From positions 4,250,461 to 4,314,460 of the forward strand of contig NZ_OX365700.1 of NCBI RefSeq assembly GCF_947241125.1: a stretch of DNA of 64,000 nt, written 5' to 3'. Of the stretch, positions 24,101 through 32,561 are shown one piece after another. The translations under genes and the position numbers were made by a program. This DNA is from Nitrospira tepida (lineage in GTDB: Bacteria > Nitrospirota > Nitrospiria > Nitrospirales > Nitrospiraceae). The notes under the pieces were generated by a model. The model ran no database searches and was not told where the DNA came from. It worked only from the letters and a program-made list of their open reading frames with translations. The number at the start of each line of letters is the position of its first letter. The stretch's first letter is position 1.

Positions 24101-25409
24101 CGGGGATTTCAATCGAAGGGGATTCCTCCGTGGCCGTCAACCCGCCGCCCGTTGGAGCTGAATCTGGCTTGTTGGCAGGTAAAGGGTCTTCGTTATCCAG
24201 TCCCTCCCCGGACCCCATCTCGGCAAAGGCCAGAGACTCTTCACTGATTCCCGCCGGCGCTGAGAGACTCTCAAGTTGCACCACTGATTGCTCGAACGCG
24301 ACGTTCGATTGGTCGAGGAAACTTCCTGCAGCCTCCCTGTCTCCAGCCGGAGGAACCTCCTCGTGGACAACGGTCGTCACGCTCTGATCGGCCGGGTGGT
24401 CGGCGGAGGGAGCTGAATCCGATCTCGAAAGCGCGGACCACTCTGGTAGATCCCCCTCCGCCCTCGCCACTGACGAGGCGTGCTCTGCAAGTTGATCGGT
24501 GGGCTGGTCCGCCGGTATGGGACTCGTCGTCGCAATCTGGATCTCATGCGAGACCGGCGGCGCGTCAAGCTCCGCCGCCTGCGAATGCTGTTCCGCAACA
24601 TTCCGGTTCGGCATTGCCGGTTCGGTCTCCTGACCAGCCGTCGGCTGTTGAGGAACCAGGATATCTTCAGCTTCCTCCTCCCAAGGCAAGCGAGCGCGCC
24701 CGGGATCGGAGACCGCATCCGCGGGTGGAATTCGAAACTCGACGTCCGTCACCGGTTGATCGAGACCCGACATGGCCGGAGCGAAGCGTGGCAGACCACT
24801 GTCTTCTTCTGCGGGGGCCGCTTCACGCGGACGTTCTTTCGCACGCTGCAGGAGGGAGTCAAGGTGAAGCAGAACGGGATTCCGCGGAGAAAGTTGGGTG
24901 ATTTTGTTCACCAACTGCGCTGCAAGGTCAGGCTGCTCTGAATCGGGATCCTCAACCAAAATCTCGACCGCCTTGGCGTACTCTTCAATGGCGGCATCCA
25001 CATCCCCTTTGAGCTCGAAGACCGAACCGAGTTTCTCCACGAAGGGCACACAACGGGGTCCAGCCACCAAATATTCCCGAAGCAATGACTCGGCCAGCCA
25101 ATAGTCCTGCCGTTCCAGCGCTTCGTCCGTCAACGCCTGAAAGGCATTTCTGGCGGTCACCAGACTTCCCAAGCGAAGTTGGAGCGTGGCAAAGAGGCGT
25201 TTGGCCTCCGGATTGGCTGGATCGAGCGCGAGCAATTCCTTGAGGACGGATGAAGACCGGCCATACCGGCCGGCATTCATATGTGTGATGGCTTCTTCGA
25301 GCAGGGCGGATTTTTTCGAATGCGCAGCGCCAGTCCCCTGACTGCGCTTGTGAGCGCGGGCCGGAGCCTTCTTGTCGGCACGAGCTGGGGACCGTCGATC
25401 GCCACGCAC
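21189..25409 (-). CDS. Giant TPR/disordered/transmembrane protein, unknown function
   Basis: 1406 residues from a GTG at 25409, the only possible start after an in-frame stop. A basic N-terminus is followed by TPR-like helices at about 35-200 (for example GRYGRSSSVLKELLALDPAN, then AKRLFATLQLRLGSLVTARN). Residues about 200-930 are low complexity, rich in Glu, Pro, Ser and Ala, and predicted disordered. One long hydrophobic segment at about 940-975 (AVVVTLVSLTIFFVGCAILL) anchors it. The remaining 430 residues form an unknown, probably extracytoplasmic domain with Trp- and Asp-rich helices and a strand-rich end (RVAKAGQNFYDPFTGYPMLI). The architecture suggests a scaffold linking cytoplasmic TPR contacts to the periplasm. 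No neighbour indicates a partner. Confidence 0.75.
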   Translation of the reverse strand: MRGDRRSPARADKKAPARAHKRSQGTGAAHSKKSALLEEAITHMNAGRYGRSSSVLKELLALDPANPEAKRLFATLQLRLGSLVTARNAFQALTDEALERQDYWLAESLLREYLVAGPRCVPFVEKLGSVFELKGDVDAAIEEYAKAVEILVEDPDSEQPDLAAQLVNKITQLSPRNPVLLHLDSLLQRAKERPREAAPAEEDSGLPRFAPAMSGLDQPVTDVEFRIPPADAVSDPGRARLPWEEEAEDILVPQQPTAGQETEPAMPNRNVAEQHSQAAELDAPPVSHEIQIATTSPIPADQPTDQLAEHASSVARAEGDLPEWSALSRSDSAPSADHPADQSVTTVVHEEVPPAGDREAAGSFLDQSNVAFEQSVVQLESLSAPAGISEESLAFAEMGSGEGLDNEDPLPANKPDSAPTGGGLTATEESPSIEIPARSEDSESERSIATVPPPMPWEQVEESRPEATPVGTESRLVVEEVNENLITGILQQIDLREKLAGEPAGTTIQELPDHSHAPQPVLLLEPEPALDAPPPVSTGKSDDDAARLLSQVELSPRPDGAPEVSAAIMTPYEAPPSEPEKGVISSAAIGNPPEQPAETIPPVTQQSGLPDVELRLAVSREIGADPAFFAEAETSPLVETQEPRVKEEDPPDSSSLRPALEEPHAFESRSDPARPDEVSSAGDLVFPDIQESPSNNTGLPVQGAIIARESIGGFQIGSAPQAVPGSDEDPAGYSEPEVVEAANSLILDEEGTAASTDWGERSVGHSDRENSQPGVWEQRQSVEPSERPSEAPPIFEERALEPPVSPHRLAPPFDGGERCEEPQVAQSWHEPLSPRSEPGEPASSSASSETTAKVAAHCDEPLPAVSASVVDASKGSAATVELAMDSTASLKDSRVQIAEPRKPISTVGLNESAVRTASRPVTAMLSRLFFRIALFIRSCFATAHAVVVTLVSLTIFFVGCAILLVGGLGLVWLGLEEKPNSAFQDLMGARPQFTEDASRNGALFLLGFAAPESKDPIQAGLAIQNERADLIEANGCLTLDDPGVSQSDQVSASALAKWYREDIPSIPFRDKATMIKDWTRSGAVSLARYQKWLTLPFDDTGYGQAATPDCRLILDTHRLFVAEGFAQGLDQGVERIETDITMWRGLLRKAKTLGTKLLAVAAVTDDARVVSGLLTMPELDARYLPKLAKLVPPMDSVEQSLRWPMQHEFLLEKKRIDMALRTDRQPARPWYLAGVALMPLPDQRILNNYADYYEDLIKSVETARTMPTLPSSYVHVRTPAAGVLDYLMNPVNNIVEVSPGPAWEQPVGRIRETDALLRLTSLQVWIRKGAADGDVKTRVAKAGQNFYDPFTGYPMLINPANNRLYSVGANGKDDDADPQKDVSVRLPAVGASPSLNAGSAPTTSSR

Positions 25410-25711
25410 TGTACAACCTTACCAGAGAGCCATAAGCACGACGCCTGTTTGCGGCTACCCGACCTGTGGGCCCTGGCTGTCTTTGTTTTCAGAAGTGAGG
25501 GGCCGAAAGGGAAACCCTAGGTTCATGCAAGGGAGATGCCCTCTCTTTTCGGAGTATCAGGCGGACAAGAAAAGGAAAGACAATGGCTTAGACCTCATCA
25601 ACCATATGTTCCAGGCGATGACTGTGCCATTTTGATCGTGATGGGCCGGTCTGTGATCACAAAGTTGGAATGAAGGGAACTCTGAGCGGGCTCTCTCCGT
25701 CAGAGAAATGG
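25410..25711. other. 302-bp intergenic stretch
   Basis: It lies between the TPR gene start and the end of the 25712 gene, both on the minus strand. A TG-extended TACAGT overlaps the GTG start at 25409 and is probably too close to be its promoter. I considered a riboswitch but found no matching core. No gene is supported here. Confidence 0.4.
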
Positions 25712-26143
25712 CTAGGCGGGCAGAATGTCCTTGCAGGATCGGAACTCTGCAACATCCTCGACACGATAGTGACTGCCGATCTGATAGACGTACCCGGCGG
25801 GAAGACCGCCAGCCCTGTGCTGTCCATCGCGGACCAGCACCTTTCCGCATCGAATGCAGTGCTGAATCCCTTCCCACGAGAGATCGCCCGCCAGGTGTTG
25901 AATCGGCAGATCCTCTTCGCAAGGTTGGACCATGACCGGAGCGGCAGCCGGCATCAGGATCCGGCGAACCTCGGAGATCAGGCGTTTCACCAAGTTCACA
26001 TCTTGGGTCTCGATGCCATCCAGCACAAGCACGAGGAGGCCCAAGGCGCGAATGGGGTCTCCTTTGGCCTCCACCAGAAGCCGCTGTGCAAAGGCCTGGA
26101 CCTTGGTCTGAATGTCCTGTTGATCCATCGATAATATGCCCAT
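25712..26143 (-). CDS. Hypothetical protein with CxxC
   Basis: 143 residues from the ATG at 26143, which follows TGC-TACACT by 5 nt (ATG 26128 is an alternative). The N-terminal half is helical (DIQTKVQAFAQRLLVEAKGD, IRALGLLVLVLDGIETQDVN, LVKRLISEVRRIL). The second half is a small beta unit with HCIRCGKVLVRDGQHRAGGL and YVYQIGSHYRVEDVAEF. A single CxxC could join a metal site in a dimer. I do not recognise the family. It is likely cytoplasmic and lies 159 bp downstream of the nuclease-like gene, with its own promoter-like element. Confidence 0.6.
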   Translation of the reverse strand: MGILSMDQQDIQTKVQAFAQRLLVEAKGDPIRALGLLVLVLDGIETQDVNLVKRLISEVRRILMPAAAPVMVQPCEEDLPIQHLAGDLSWEGIQHCIRCGKVLVRDGQHRAGGLPAGYVYQIGSHYRVEDVAEFRSCKDILPA

Positions 26144-26148
26144 GACCA

Positions 26149-26157
26149 AGTGTAGCA
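26149..26157 (-). promoter_or_regulatory. Extended -10 element, 5 nt before ATG 26143
   Basis: On the minus strand TGC-TACACT-TGGTC-ATG. The 11-mer GCTACACTTGG is identical to that before the upstream gene at 26803. No good -35 box is present, as is common with TGn-extended promoters. Confidence 0.45.
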
Positions 26158-26302
26158 CAGGCTGCGATCAGTCCGGCCCAACCGCACGGCACCTCGGCGG
26201 GACGGCGAACAGCCTTTTCGTTCTTACAGGCCTTGGGATAAAGGAGAAGAGACGCAGTCAGCGGAGGGGTGAGCCAACCACAGTGGAAAGCCGACCAATC
26301 GT

Positions 26303-26803
26303 TCAGCGGCGCTTTCGAACCTGAGCGGCCCGAAATTTCCAGGGAGGAGTCGGATTGGGATCGGCCCACAGGCCTCGCTTGGCATAACGGGCCTCCCCCT
26401 CTCCATCGCCACCGGATGAATCCGTAGTCGCGACCTTCCAGGCGAGACCTTCTTCAAGCAGGATCTGGCTGAGTCGCCGCCCGTTCTGCAGGAACACATC
26501 GGCACGGAGCGCGCCGTCATGGCTTCGTCCATAGGTTTTAAGGGTCACCGGCGATCCGATTACCAGCGCCATTACAGCCCGTTTGGCCTCTTTCCCGTAT
26601 GGTTGCTTGAGTTCGGGACAATCAATCCCCTCGACACGGATTCGCTCCGACCGCCCATGATGACGGACTTCGAGGGTGTCCCCGTCGATCACCCGGAACA
26701 CGTCCGCGCGGAATTCCGCCGCGTACACCACGCCGGGTATCATAACGGTCAGAAACCCCAGCCCCAATGTCAGGCGATTGAAACCCGTTCCCAAGATCGT
26801 CAT
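26303..26803 (-). CDS. Thermonuclease (SNase-like) family exported protein
   Basis: 166 residues from the ATG at 26803. The signal peptide (RLTLGLGFLTVMIPGVVYAA) is followed by the staphylococcal-nuclease fold: DVFRVIDGDTLEVRHHGRSE, RIRVEGIDCPELKQPYGKEA, SPVTLKTYGRSHDGALRADV and ILLEEGLAWKVATTD. The catalytic pattern of Snc-type nucleases is partly kept: Asp of IDGDT, Arg of RIRVEGID with its Asp, and an acidic/basic pair at E-L-K; the usual later Arg is in GRSHDGALRADV. It probably cleaves DNA or RNA in the periplasm. The start is chosen because a TACACT box lies 6 nt before it. A longer frame upstream lacks a signal peptide. Confidence 0.88.
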   Translation of the reverse strand: MTILGTGFNRLTLGLGFLTVMIPGVVYAAEFRADVFRVIDGDTLEVRHHGRSERIRVEGIDCPELKQPYGKEAKRAVMALVIGSPVTLKTYGRSHDGALRADVFLQNGRRLSQILLEEGLAWKVATTDSSGGDGEGEARYAKRGLWADPNPTPPWKFRAAQVRKRR

Positions 26804-26809
26804 GGGCCA

Positions 26810-26818
26810 AGTGTAGCA
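26810..26818 (-). promoter_or_regulatory. Extended -10 element, 6 nt before ATG 26803
   Basis: On the minus strand TGC-TACACT-TGGCCC-ATG. It has the same 11-mer GCTACACTTGG as the next gene downstream. Leaderless initiation is expected if the box is used. Confidence 0.45.
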
Positions 26819-27086
26819 TGCAGAAGAGGCTGGCTCCGAGCCGACCAGAGACCGATCGAGGGCGCCATCTGAACGTAGCGTTTTGCCCCAGCATCGATTC
26901 GGAAACGGTGGCAGAACTTCTCTTGCATACGGACCATCATCTGATAATTCAGCACTTTGTTTCGGCATACGAGTTGCTGATCTTCAGGTGAGAATCACAC
27001 GAGAAATAGTGGAGTTTTCAACCAGACTTCCGCACTGATCGTAGGCTGCGCCTCCGGAAAGTGAGGGACACATCGAATGCCCTGAC

Positions 27087-28346
27087 ATGACCGTCACCCA
27101 TTCTCAACATCCGCGCCCTTGGATACCCGGTTCCAATCCGAAGCGGATTCCGTCGGGCTTGCCGGGAGGGCAAGGTTGCCGATGGTCCCTCGCGGCTATC
27201 TTTTGCGCTGTCATCTCGGCGACGGCCTGCGACGGCACCCCACAAGAAGTCTCCGGCGGCAAAACACGGACTTCCGATCCCCCAACCAATCTCCTTCGAT
27301 TGACGCCCGAAACCGAAGCCAAGGCCGCGCTGCGAATCGCGCCGGCCACCACTGGCGACTTTCGCATCTTCCGCGAATTTCCTGCGACGATCCAGGCCGA
27401 TGCCAACCGGTTGGCGGAGATCACGACCCTGGTGCGCGGCAGGGCCGATGAGGTTCTCGTCGACTTCGGCCAGGACGTCGAGGCCGGGGCACTGCTGGCC
27501 ACTTTGCAAAGCGGCGAGTTGGGACTGTCCCAGGCAGGCTTCCTTCGAGCCCATGCCAAGTTGACGGTGGCCGAGCGCGCCTTTCAACGCGCCAAGGCGT
27601 TGCTGGAGGAGAAGGTAATCGGGCAGGCCGAGTATCAGCGGCGCGAAGGAGAGTTGCTGACCGCCCGATCGGAAATGCGGGAGGCCCACGACCGGCTGCG
27701 GCTCCTGGGCATGGCGGAACCTGAAATCGCCCGCCTGCGTCGCGATGAAACCATCCGTTCGACCGTCTTCATCCGCGCGCCGTTCGCCGGGCGGATCATC
27801 GCGCGGAACATCGTCCGCGGCGAAGTCGTCGAGATGACCGACCAGCTTTTTACGATTGCCGACCTCTCCGATGTCTGGGTGATCGCCCATATCCCGGAGA
27901 AGGACATCGCCTTCGTGCAAGCGGACCAGAAGGTCGAGGTGGAGGTCACGGCCTACCCCGGTGAATCGTTCGAAGGGCGCATCGGCTATATCAGCGACGT
28001 GCTGGACCCGGCCACGCGCACCATTCGGCTCCGGGTGGTAGTCGCGAACCCACACAAGCGACTCAGGCCGGAAATGTTCGCCAAAGTCCGGCTCTGGACG
28101 AAGCCGGAGCCGGGCGTCCTTACGATCCCGGCCACCGCCGTCGTGCACGACCGCGGGGAGAACATCGTCTTTGTCCAGGTCGAGGACCATGCCTTCGAGC
28201 GGCGTCCGGTCGCCCTCGGGGAAGAAACCAATGGACAGGTGAAGGTGCTCGCCGGGCTGCGCGCGGGAGACCCGGTCGTGGTGGACGGCGCCTTTCGCCT
28301 CAAATCGGAATTGGCGGCCCGCCAACATCCCATGGCTATACAGTGA
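27087..28346 (+). CDS. RND efflux periplasmic adaptor (CusB/CzcB-type lipoprotein)
   Basis: 419 residues. The lipobox SATAC (Cys about 48) follows a hydrophobic stretch, so the adaptor is probably lipid-anchored. The domain order is typical: barrel-sandwich half ITTLVRGRADEVLVDFGQDV, hairpin helices (FQRAKALLEEKVIGQAEYQR), second half PFAGRIIARNIVRGEVV, beta-barrel FTIADLSDVWVIAHIPEKDI, and a C-terminal membrane-proximal domain (VLTIPATAVVHDRGENIVFV). It joins the inner-membrane pump encoded directly downstream to an outer-membrane channel. No Met/Cys/His-rich metal-binding N-terminus is visible, so the metal cannot be assigned. Its stop overlaps the pump start by 4 nt (GTGA). Confidence 0.9.
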   Translation: MTVTHSQHPRPWIPGSNPKRIPSGLPGGQGCRWSLAAIFCAVISATACDGTPQEVSGGKTRTSDPPTNLLRLTPETEAKAALRIAPATTGDFRIFREFPATIQADANRLAEITTLVRGRADEVLVDFGQDVEAGALLATLQSGELGLSQAGFLRAHAKLTVAERAFQRAKALLEEKVIGQAEYQRREGELLTARSEMREAHDRLRLLGMAEPEIARLRRDETIRSTVFIRAPFAGRIIARNIVRGEVVEMTDQLFTIADLSDVWVIAHIPEKDIAFVQADQKVEVEVTAYPGESFEGRIGYISDVLDPATRTIRLRVVVANPHKRLRPEMFAKVRLWTKPEPGVLTIPATAVVHDRGENIVFVQVEDHAFERRPVALGEETNGQVKVLAGLRAGDPVVVDGAFRLKSELAARQHPMAIQ

Positions 28347-31300
28347 TCGCCGCGATCCTCACATTTTCGCTTCGTCAGCGCCTGCTGATCATCGGGCTCG
28401 CCTGTTTTCTCGCGGTCTTGGGGCTCCACGCGTTTCAAAAAATCCCAATCGATGCCTTCCCCGATGTGACCACCGTGCAGGTGCAGGTGGCCGTGCAGGT
28501 CCCGGGACAATCGCCCGCGGACGTCGAGCGGTTCGTCACCATCCCGATCGAAATCCAGCTCACCGGACTCCCGGGCCTCGTGGAGATCCGCTCGATGTCC
28601 AAGTTCGGACTGGCCCAACTGACAGTGGTTTTCCGAGACGACATCGACGTCTATTTCGCCCGCCAGGTGGTCTTGGAGCGTTTGATCGAGGTGAAGGGCC
28701 GGCTCCCGGCCGGCATCGAACCGATCATGGTGCCCGTCACCACAGGGCTCGGCGAAGTCTACCAGTACTATCTCGACGGCCCCGCCCCCGGCGGCCGTCC
28801 CGAGGCGCGCGCGGAACAACTGATGGCGATGCGGACGGTGCAGGACTGGGTGATCCGTCCCCTGCTCAAGGGCCAGCCCGGCGTGATCGAGATCAATTCC
28901 CTCGGCGGGTTCGTGAAACAATACCAGGTGATCGTAGACCCCGATCGGCTCAGAAAATACAACCTTGCCTTGGAGGACATTTTCGAGGCCGTCGCCAGGA
29001 ACAACCAGAACACGGGTGGCAACATCCTGGAACGGCACGAGGAGAAGTTCATCGTGCGGGGCATCGGGCTGATCCGCACGCTCGCGGACCTCGAGACGAT
29101 CGTCGTCAAGGAAGCACACGGGACCCCCGTGCTGGTCCGCGACATTGCGGACGTGCAGATCGGGCATGCGGTCCGGCACGGCGCCGCGCTCGTCAACGGC
29201 CAGGAGGTGGTCGCCGGCATCGTCCTCATGTTGCGGGGATCCAACGCTCGCGACGTGGTCACCGCCGTCAAGGAGAAGGTGGACGAGATCCACCAGAAAG
29301 GCTTGCTCCCGGACGGTATTCGGATCATCCCGTTTTACGATCGGATCGACCTGATCACCGCAGCTCTTCGAACCGTCTATGATGCGCTCATAGAAGGCAT
29401 CGGGCTCCTCCTGCTCATGTCGATCCCGTTTCTCGGCAACTTCCGAGCCGCCTTCATCGTGACCTGCATTCTCTTTCTCACCCCGCTCGTCAGCTTCATC
29501 GTGATGGATCGGGTCGGCTTGAGCGCCAATCTCATGACGCTGGGCGGGATGGCCATCGCCATCGGAGAAATCGCGGACGGCTCCATCGTCGTGGTCGAAA
29601 ACGCACACCGGTACCTGACCGAACGAACCGTGTCAGTGCGAGATCGCCTGGTTATCGTCTTCGAGGCGGCCCAGGAAGTCGCGCGTCCCATCGCCTTCAG
29701 CATCCTCATCTTGCTCGTCGTGTTCCTGCCGCTCCTGACCCTCCACGGCATGGAGGGCAAGATGTTCCAGCCGCTGGCCTATACAATGGTCATCGCGCTG
29801 CTCGTCTCGCTGGTCTTGTCACTGACTCTGACCCCAGTCCTCTGCTCGCTGATCCTCAAGAGCGGCTTTCAGGAGGACATGGCCGTGCTTCGATGGCTCA
29901 AAGCCCGCTACTTGCCCGTCTTGCGGTGGGCGTTGTCGCGGCGGACGCAGGTTTTGACCATCGCCCTGACGCTCTTTCTCGTCACGCTGGGCTTGGTCCC
30001 TTTTCTCGGACGGGAGTTTGTCCCCATCCTCTTCGAGGGCGCGCTGACCCCGCAGATCATCCGGCACCCCAGCGTTTCCCTCCCCCACTCCATCGAGCTC
30101 GAACGGCAGGTTCATGAGGCGCTCCTCACATTCCCCGAGGTCCAGAGCATCGTGAGCAAGATCGGACGGTCAGAGATCGCCACCACCCCCGAAGAGCCGA
30201 ACGAAAGCGATCCGGTGGTCAGTTTGGCGCCACAGTCCGCCTGGACCTCGGCCGCCACCAAGGATGGACTGGTCGAGCTCATGCGCCGGCGGCTGGCTGA
30301 CATTCCCGGCATCGCCATCCTGATGAGCCAGCCGATTCAGGAGCGTGTGGACGAGCTGATCTCCGGCATCCGGACGGAGGTCGCCGTCAAGATCTTCGGC
30401 GAGGACCTCTCTCTGCTGAAGGACAAGGCCGAACAGGTCGTCGCGATCCTGAAGACGATCGACGGGGTCAAGGACGTGAAAATGGAGCAACTGTTCGGTC
30501 AATCGTACCTCACGGTCTCCATCGACCGATCGAAGATCGCCCGGCATGGCATCAACGTCGCCGACGTGCAGGCGCTCATCGCGACGGCCGTCGGCGGCAT
30601 GCCGGCCACGCAGGTCTATGAGGGGGAGCGGCGATTCGATCTGGTCCTGCGGTTTCCTCCCGGAGCCCGATCGACCCCGGCGGCCATCGGCAACATTCTG
30701 GTGCGGGACCCGACAGGAGTCCCAATCCCGTTGAGCGACCTGGCGGCGATTGAAATGAAGGAAGGTCCGGCGCTCATCAGCCGGGAGGACCTGCGGCGCC
30801 GGATTGCGATCGGGTTCAACATCATGGATCGCGACGTCGCAAGCGTCGTCGCGGAGGCGCAGCGGAAGATCGCCGCGGACGTCGATCTCCCGAACGGGTA
30901 TCGGGTCACCTGGGGCGGGGCCTTTGAAAACATGCAACGCGCCATGGACCGCCTGCTGATCGTCGTGCCCGTCACGATCGCGCTGATCTTTCTCCTGCTC
31001 TTCTCGTCGCTCACGTCGCTCCGTTACGCCGCGCTGATCATCCTGAACGTCCCGCTCGCGTTGATCGGCGGAGTCCTCGCCCTGTGGGTGACGGGCGAAT
31101 ATATCAGCGTGCCGGCTTCGTTGGGTTTCATCGACCTCTTCGGCGTGGCGGTGGGCAACGGGATCGTGCTCCTCTCCCACATCCATGAACTCCGGCAGCA
31201 GGGGCTGCCCCACGAAGAAGCCGTGACCACCGGCTGTCTGCACCGGCTCCGGCCCGTGATCATGACCGCGCTGACGACGCTCTTGGGCCTGCTCCCGCTG

Positions 31301-31516
31301 GCCTTTGCGCAAGGCATCGGGGCGGAAGTGCAGCGGCCGCTGGCCGTCGTGGTGATCGGCGGCGTGCTCAGCTCGACGCTCCTCACCCTGATCGTGCTTC
31401 CGGCCCTGTTCCGCTGGTTTGAGGAGCCGGGCTTGAGCGCAACGCCCGCCGTCCCTCCTTCTCCCGAGCGCACTCGACCCGAAACCAGCGAAGAGATCAC
31501 CGCTTCCTCGCGCTAG
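28343..31516 (+). CDS. Heavy-metal-efflux RND pump (CusA/CzcA family)
   Basis: 1057 residues from a GTG overlapping the adaptor stop. The family start is SLRQRLLIIGLACFLAVLG then FQKIPIDAFPDVTT. Transmembrane blocks at about 340-540 and 870-1030 flank two periplasmic porter domains, as expected for 12 helices. The proton-relay helix TM4 reads MAIAIGEIADGSIVVVENAH: the conserved Asp and Glu of HME-RND proteins are present, with an additional Glu one turn earlier. It should export monovalent or divalent metal ions from periplasm or cytoplasm by proton exchange. No TolC gene is adjacent, so the channel from the 39-kb operon may be shared. Identity to the second pump (34852-38019) appears about half or higher by eye. 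Confidence 0.93.
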   Translation: MIAAILTFSLRQRLLIIGLACFLAVLGLHAFQKIPIDAFPDVTTVQVQVAVQVPGQSPADVERFVTIPIEIQLTGLPGLVEIRSMSKFGLAQLTVVFRDDIDVYFARQVVLERLIEVKGRLPAGIEPIMVPVTTGLGEVYQYYLDGPAPGGRPEARAEQLMAMRTVQDWVIRPLLKGQPGVIEINSLGGFVKQYQVIVDPDRLRKYNLALEDIFEAVARNNQNTGGNILERHEEKFIVRGIGLIRTLADLETIVVKEAHGTPVLVRDIADVQIGHAVRHGAALVNGQEVVAGIVLMLRGSNARDVVTAVKEKVDEIHQKGLLPDGIRIIPFYDRIDLITAALRTVYDALIEGIGLLLLMSIPFLGNFRAAFIVTCILFLTPLVSFIVMDRVGLSANLMTLGGMAIAIGEIADGSIVVVENAHRYLTERTVSVRDRLVIVFEAAQEVARPIAFSILILLVVFLPLLTLHGMEGKMFQPLAYTMVIALLVSLVLSLTLTPVLCSLILKSGFQEDMAVLRWLKARYLPVLRWALSRRTQVLTIALTLFLVTLGLVPFLGREFVPILFEGALTPQIIRHPSVSLPHSIELERQVHEALLTFPEVQSIVSKIGRSEIATTPEEPNESDPVVSLAPQSAWTSAATKDGLVELMRRRLADIPGIAILMSQPIQERVDELISGIRTEVAVKIFGEDLSLLKDKAEQVVAILKTIDGVKDVKMEQLFGQSYLTVSIDRSKIARHGINVADVQALIATAVGGMPATQVYEGERRFDLVLRFPPGARSTPAAIGNILVRDPTGVPIPLSDLAAIEMKEGPALISREDLRRRIAIGFNIMDRDVASVVAEAQRKIAADVDLPNGYRVTWGGAFENMQRAMDRLLIVVPVTIALIFLLLFSSLTSLRYAALIILNVPLALIGGVLALWVTGEYISVPASLGFIDLFGVAVGNGIVLLSHIHELRQQGLPHEEAVTTGCLHRLRPVIMTALTTLLGLLPLAFAQGIGAEVQRPLAVVVIGGVLSSTLLTLIVLPALFRWFEEPGLSATPAVPPSPERTRPETSEEITASSR

Positions 31517-31569
31517 GTTTTGCGCCGGACTTGCGGTGAGCGGACGCTTTCAGTAACGTAGTTGCCAGG

Positions 31570-32463
31570 ATGAGCCCCTCGACCGATCCTTCGCCTCCTG
31601 TCGTCATCTTCACCGACCTGGACGGGTGCCTGCTCGACGGGATCACCTACTCGTGGGAACCGGCCCGCGAGGCCCTTGCAGTGCTGCGGGCGCGCCGGAT
31701 CCCCCTGGTGCTGGTCTCCAGCAAGACCAGGGCCGAACTGGAAGCCATTCGGTCGCAGTTGCAGCTCGACCATCCGTTCGTGAGCGAAAACGGCGGAGCC
31801 GTCTTTTCCCCGGATGGCTACTTCTCGACCTCTCCCGAGGAGGCCGTCCGTCGCGACGACTACGAAGTCATCGAATTGGGGGCTCCGTACCCCGCATTGC
31901 GCCAAGCCCTGCGCGAATTGGAACAGGCAGTCGGCGTACGGCTCAGGGGGTTCGGCGACATGTCGGTGGAAGAAATCGCCGAGCGGACGGGACTCACTGA
32001 AGCGGATGTGCATCTCGCCCGGCAGCGGGAATACGACGAACCGTTCCTGATCGAAGGACCGGCCAGTTTGGTGACGGAACTCCAGCGGGAAGCCCGGGAT
32101 CGCGGCTTGACAGTGACGCATGGAGGCCGGTTCCATCACCTGATGGGGGACAGCGACAAAGGGCGCGCATGCCTGCATTTGATCGAACGATACCGCCGTC
32201 AATGGCAGGGAACGGCACAGGGGATCATGTCGGTCGCGCTGGGCGACAGCGTGAACGACCTGCCGATGTTGCGGGTCGTCGATCATCCGGTGCTGATCCC
32301 GCGGCCGGACGGTTCCTATGATCCCGGCATTCAACTGTCGAACCTCATCCGCGCCAAAGGCATCGGGCCGGTCGGCTGGGATCATGCCGTGCTTTCCCTT
32401 GTCGAGCGGGACCAATCCGGTCTTGCACCAGCCTCCGCCCCCAAGAAGCGCCGCCGCCGCTGA
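31570..32463 (+). CDS. HAD-IIB phosphatase, mannosyl-3-phosphoglycerate phosphatase-like
   Basis: 297 residues. HAD motif I is FTDLDGCLLDG (Asp about 15 and 17), motif II is VLVSSKTRAELE, and motif IV is MSVALGDSVNDLPML. The cap carries FVSENGGAVFSPDGYF, PFLIEGPASL and THGGRFHHLMGDSDKGRA, which match MpgP/YedP-type phosphatases. These remove phosphate from mannosyl- or glucosyl-3-phosphoglycerate, giving compatible solutes. No synthase is adjacent; a GT81-like candidate is at 48344-49621. The next gene is an MscS channel, which fits an osmotic role. An alternative is a general sugar phosphatase of the same class. Confidence 0.85.
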   Translation: MSPSTDPSPPVVIFTDLDGCLLDGITYSWEPAREALAVLRARRIPLVLVSSKTRAELEAIRSQLQLDHPFVSENGGAVFSPDGYFSTSPEEAVRRDDYEVIELGAPYPALRQALRELEQAVGVRLRGFGDMSVEEIAERTGLTEADVHLARQREYDEPFLIEGPASLVTELQREARDRGLTVTHGGRFHHLMGDSDKGRACLHLIERYRRQWQGTAQGIMSVALGDSVNDLPMLRVVDHPVLIPRPDGSYDPGIQLSNLIRAKGIGPVGWDHAVLSLVERDQSGLAPASAPKKRRRR

Positions 32464-32561
32464 CTTCAGTCGACGTTTGTCGCCTCCCGGCCGCCTATGG
32501 ATCACCGCCCGCGGATCGGTTATATAGAACCGGACCAGGACAGGAAGACGGCAGCAAGCGG

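Noticed and set aside
25410-25711. Riboswitch (cyclic di-GMP-type) in the leader of the TPR gene
   Set aside because: Some GGG/CCC and GCAAA words suggested it, but the conserved core and receptor loops are not found in order.
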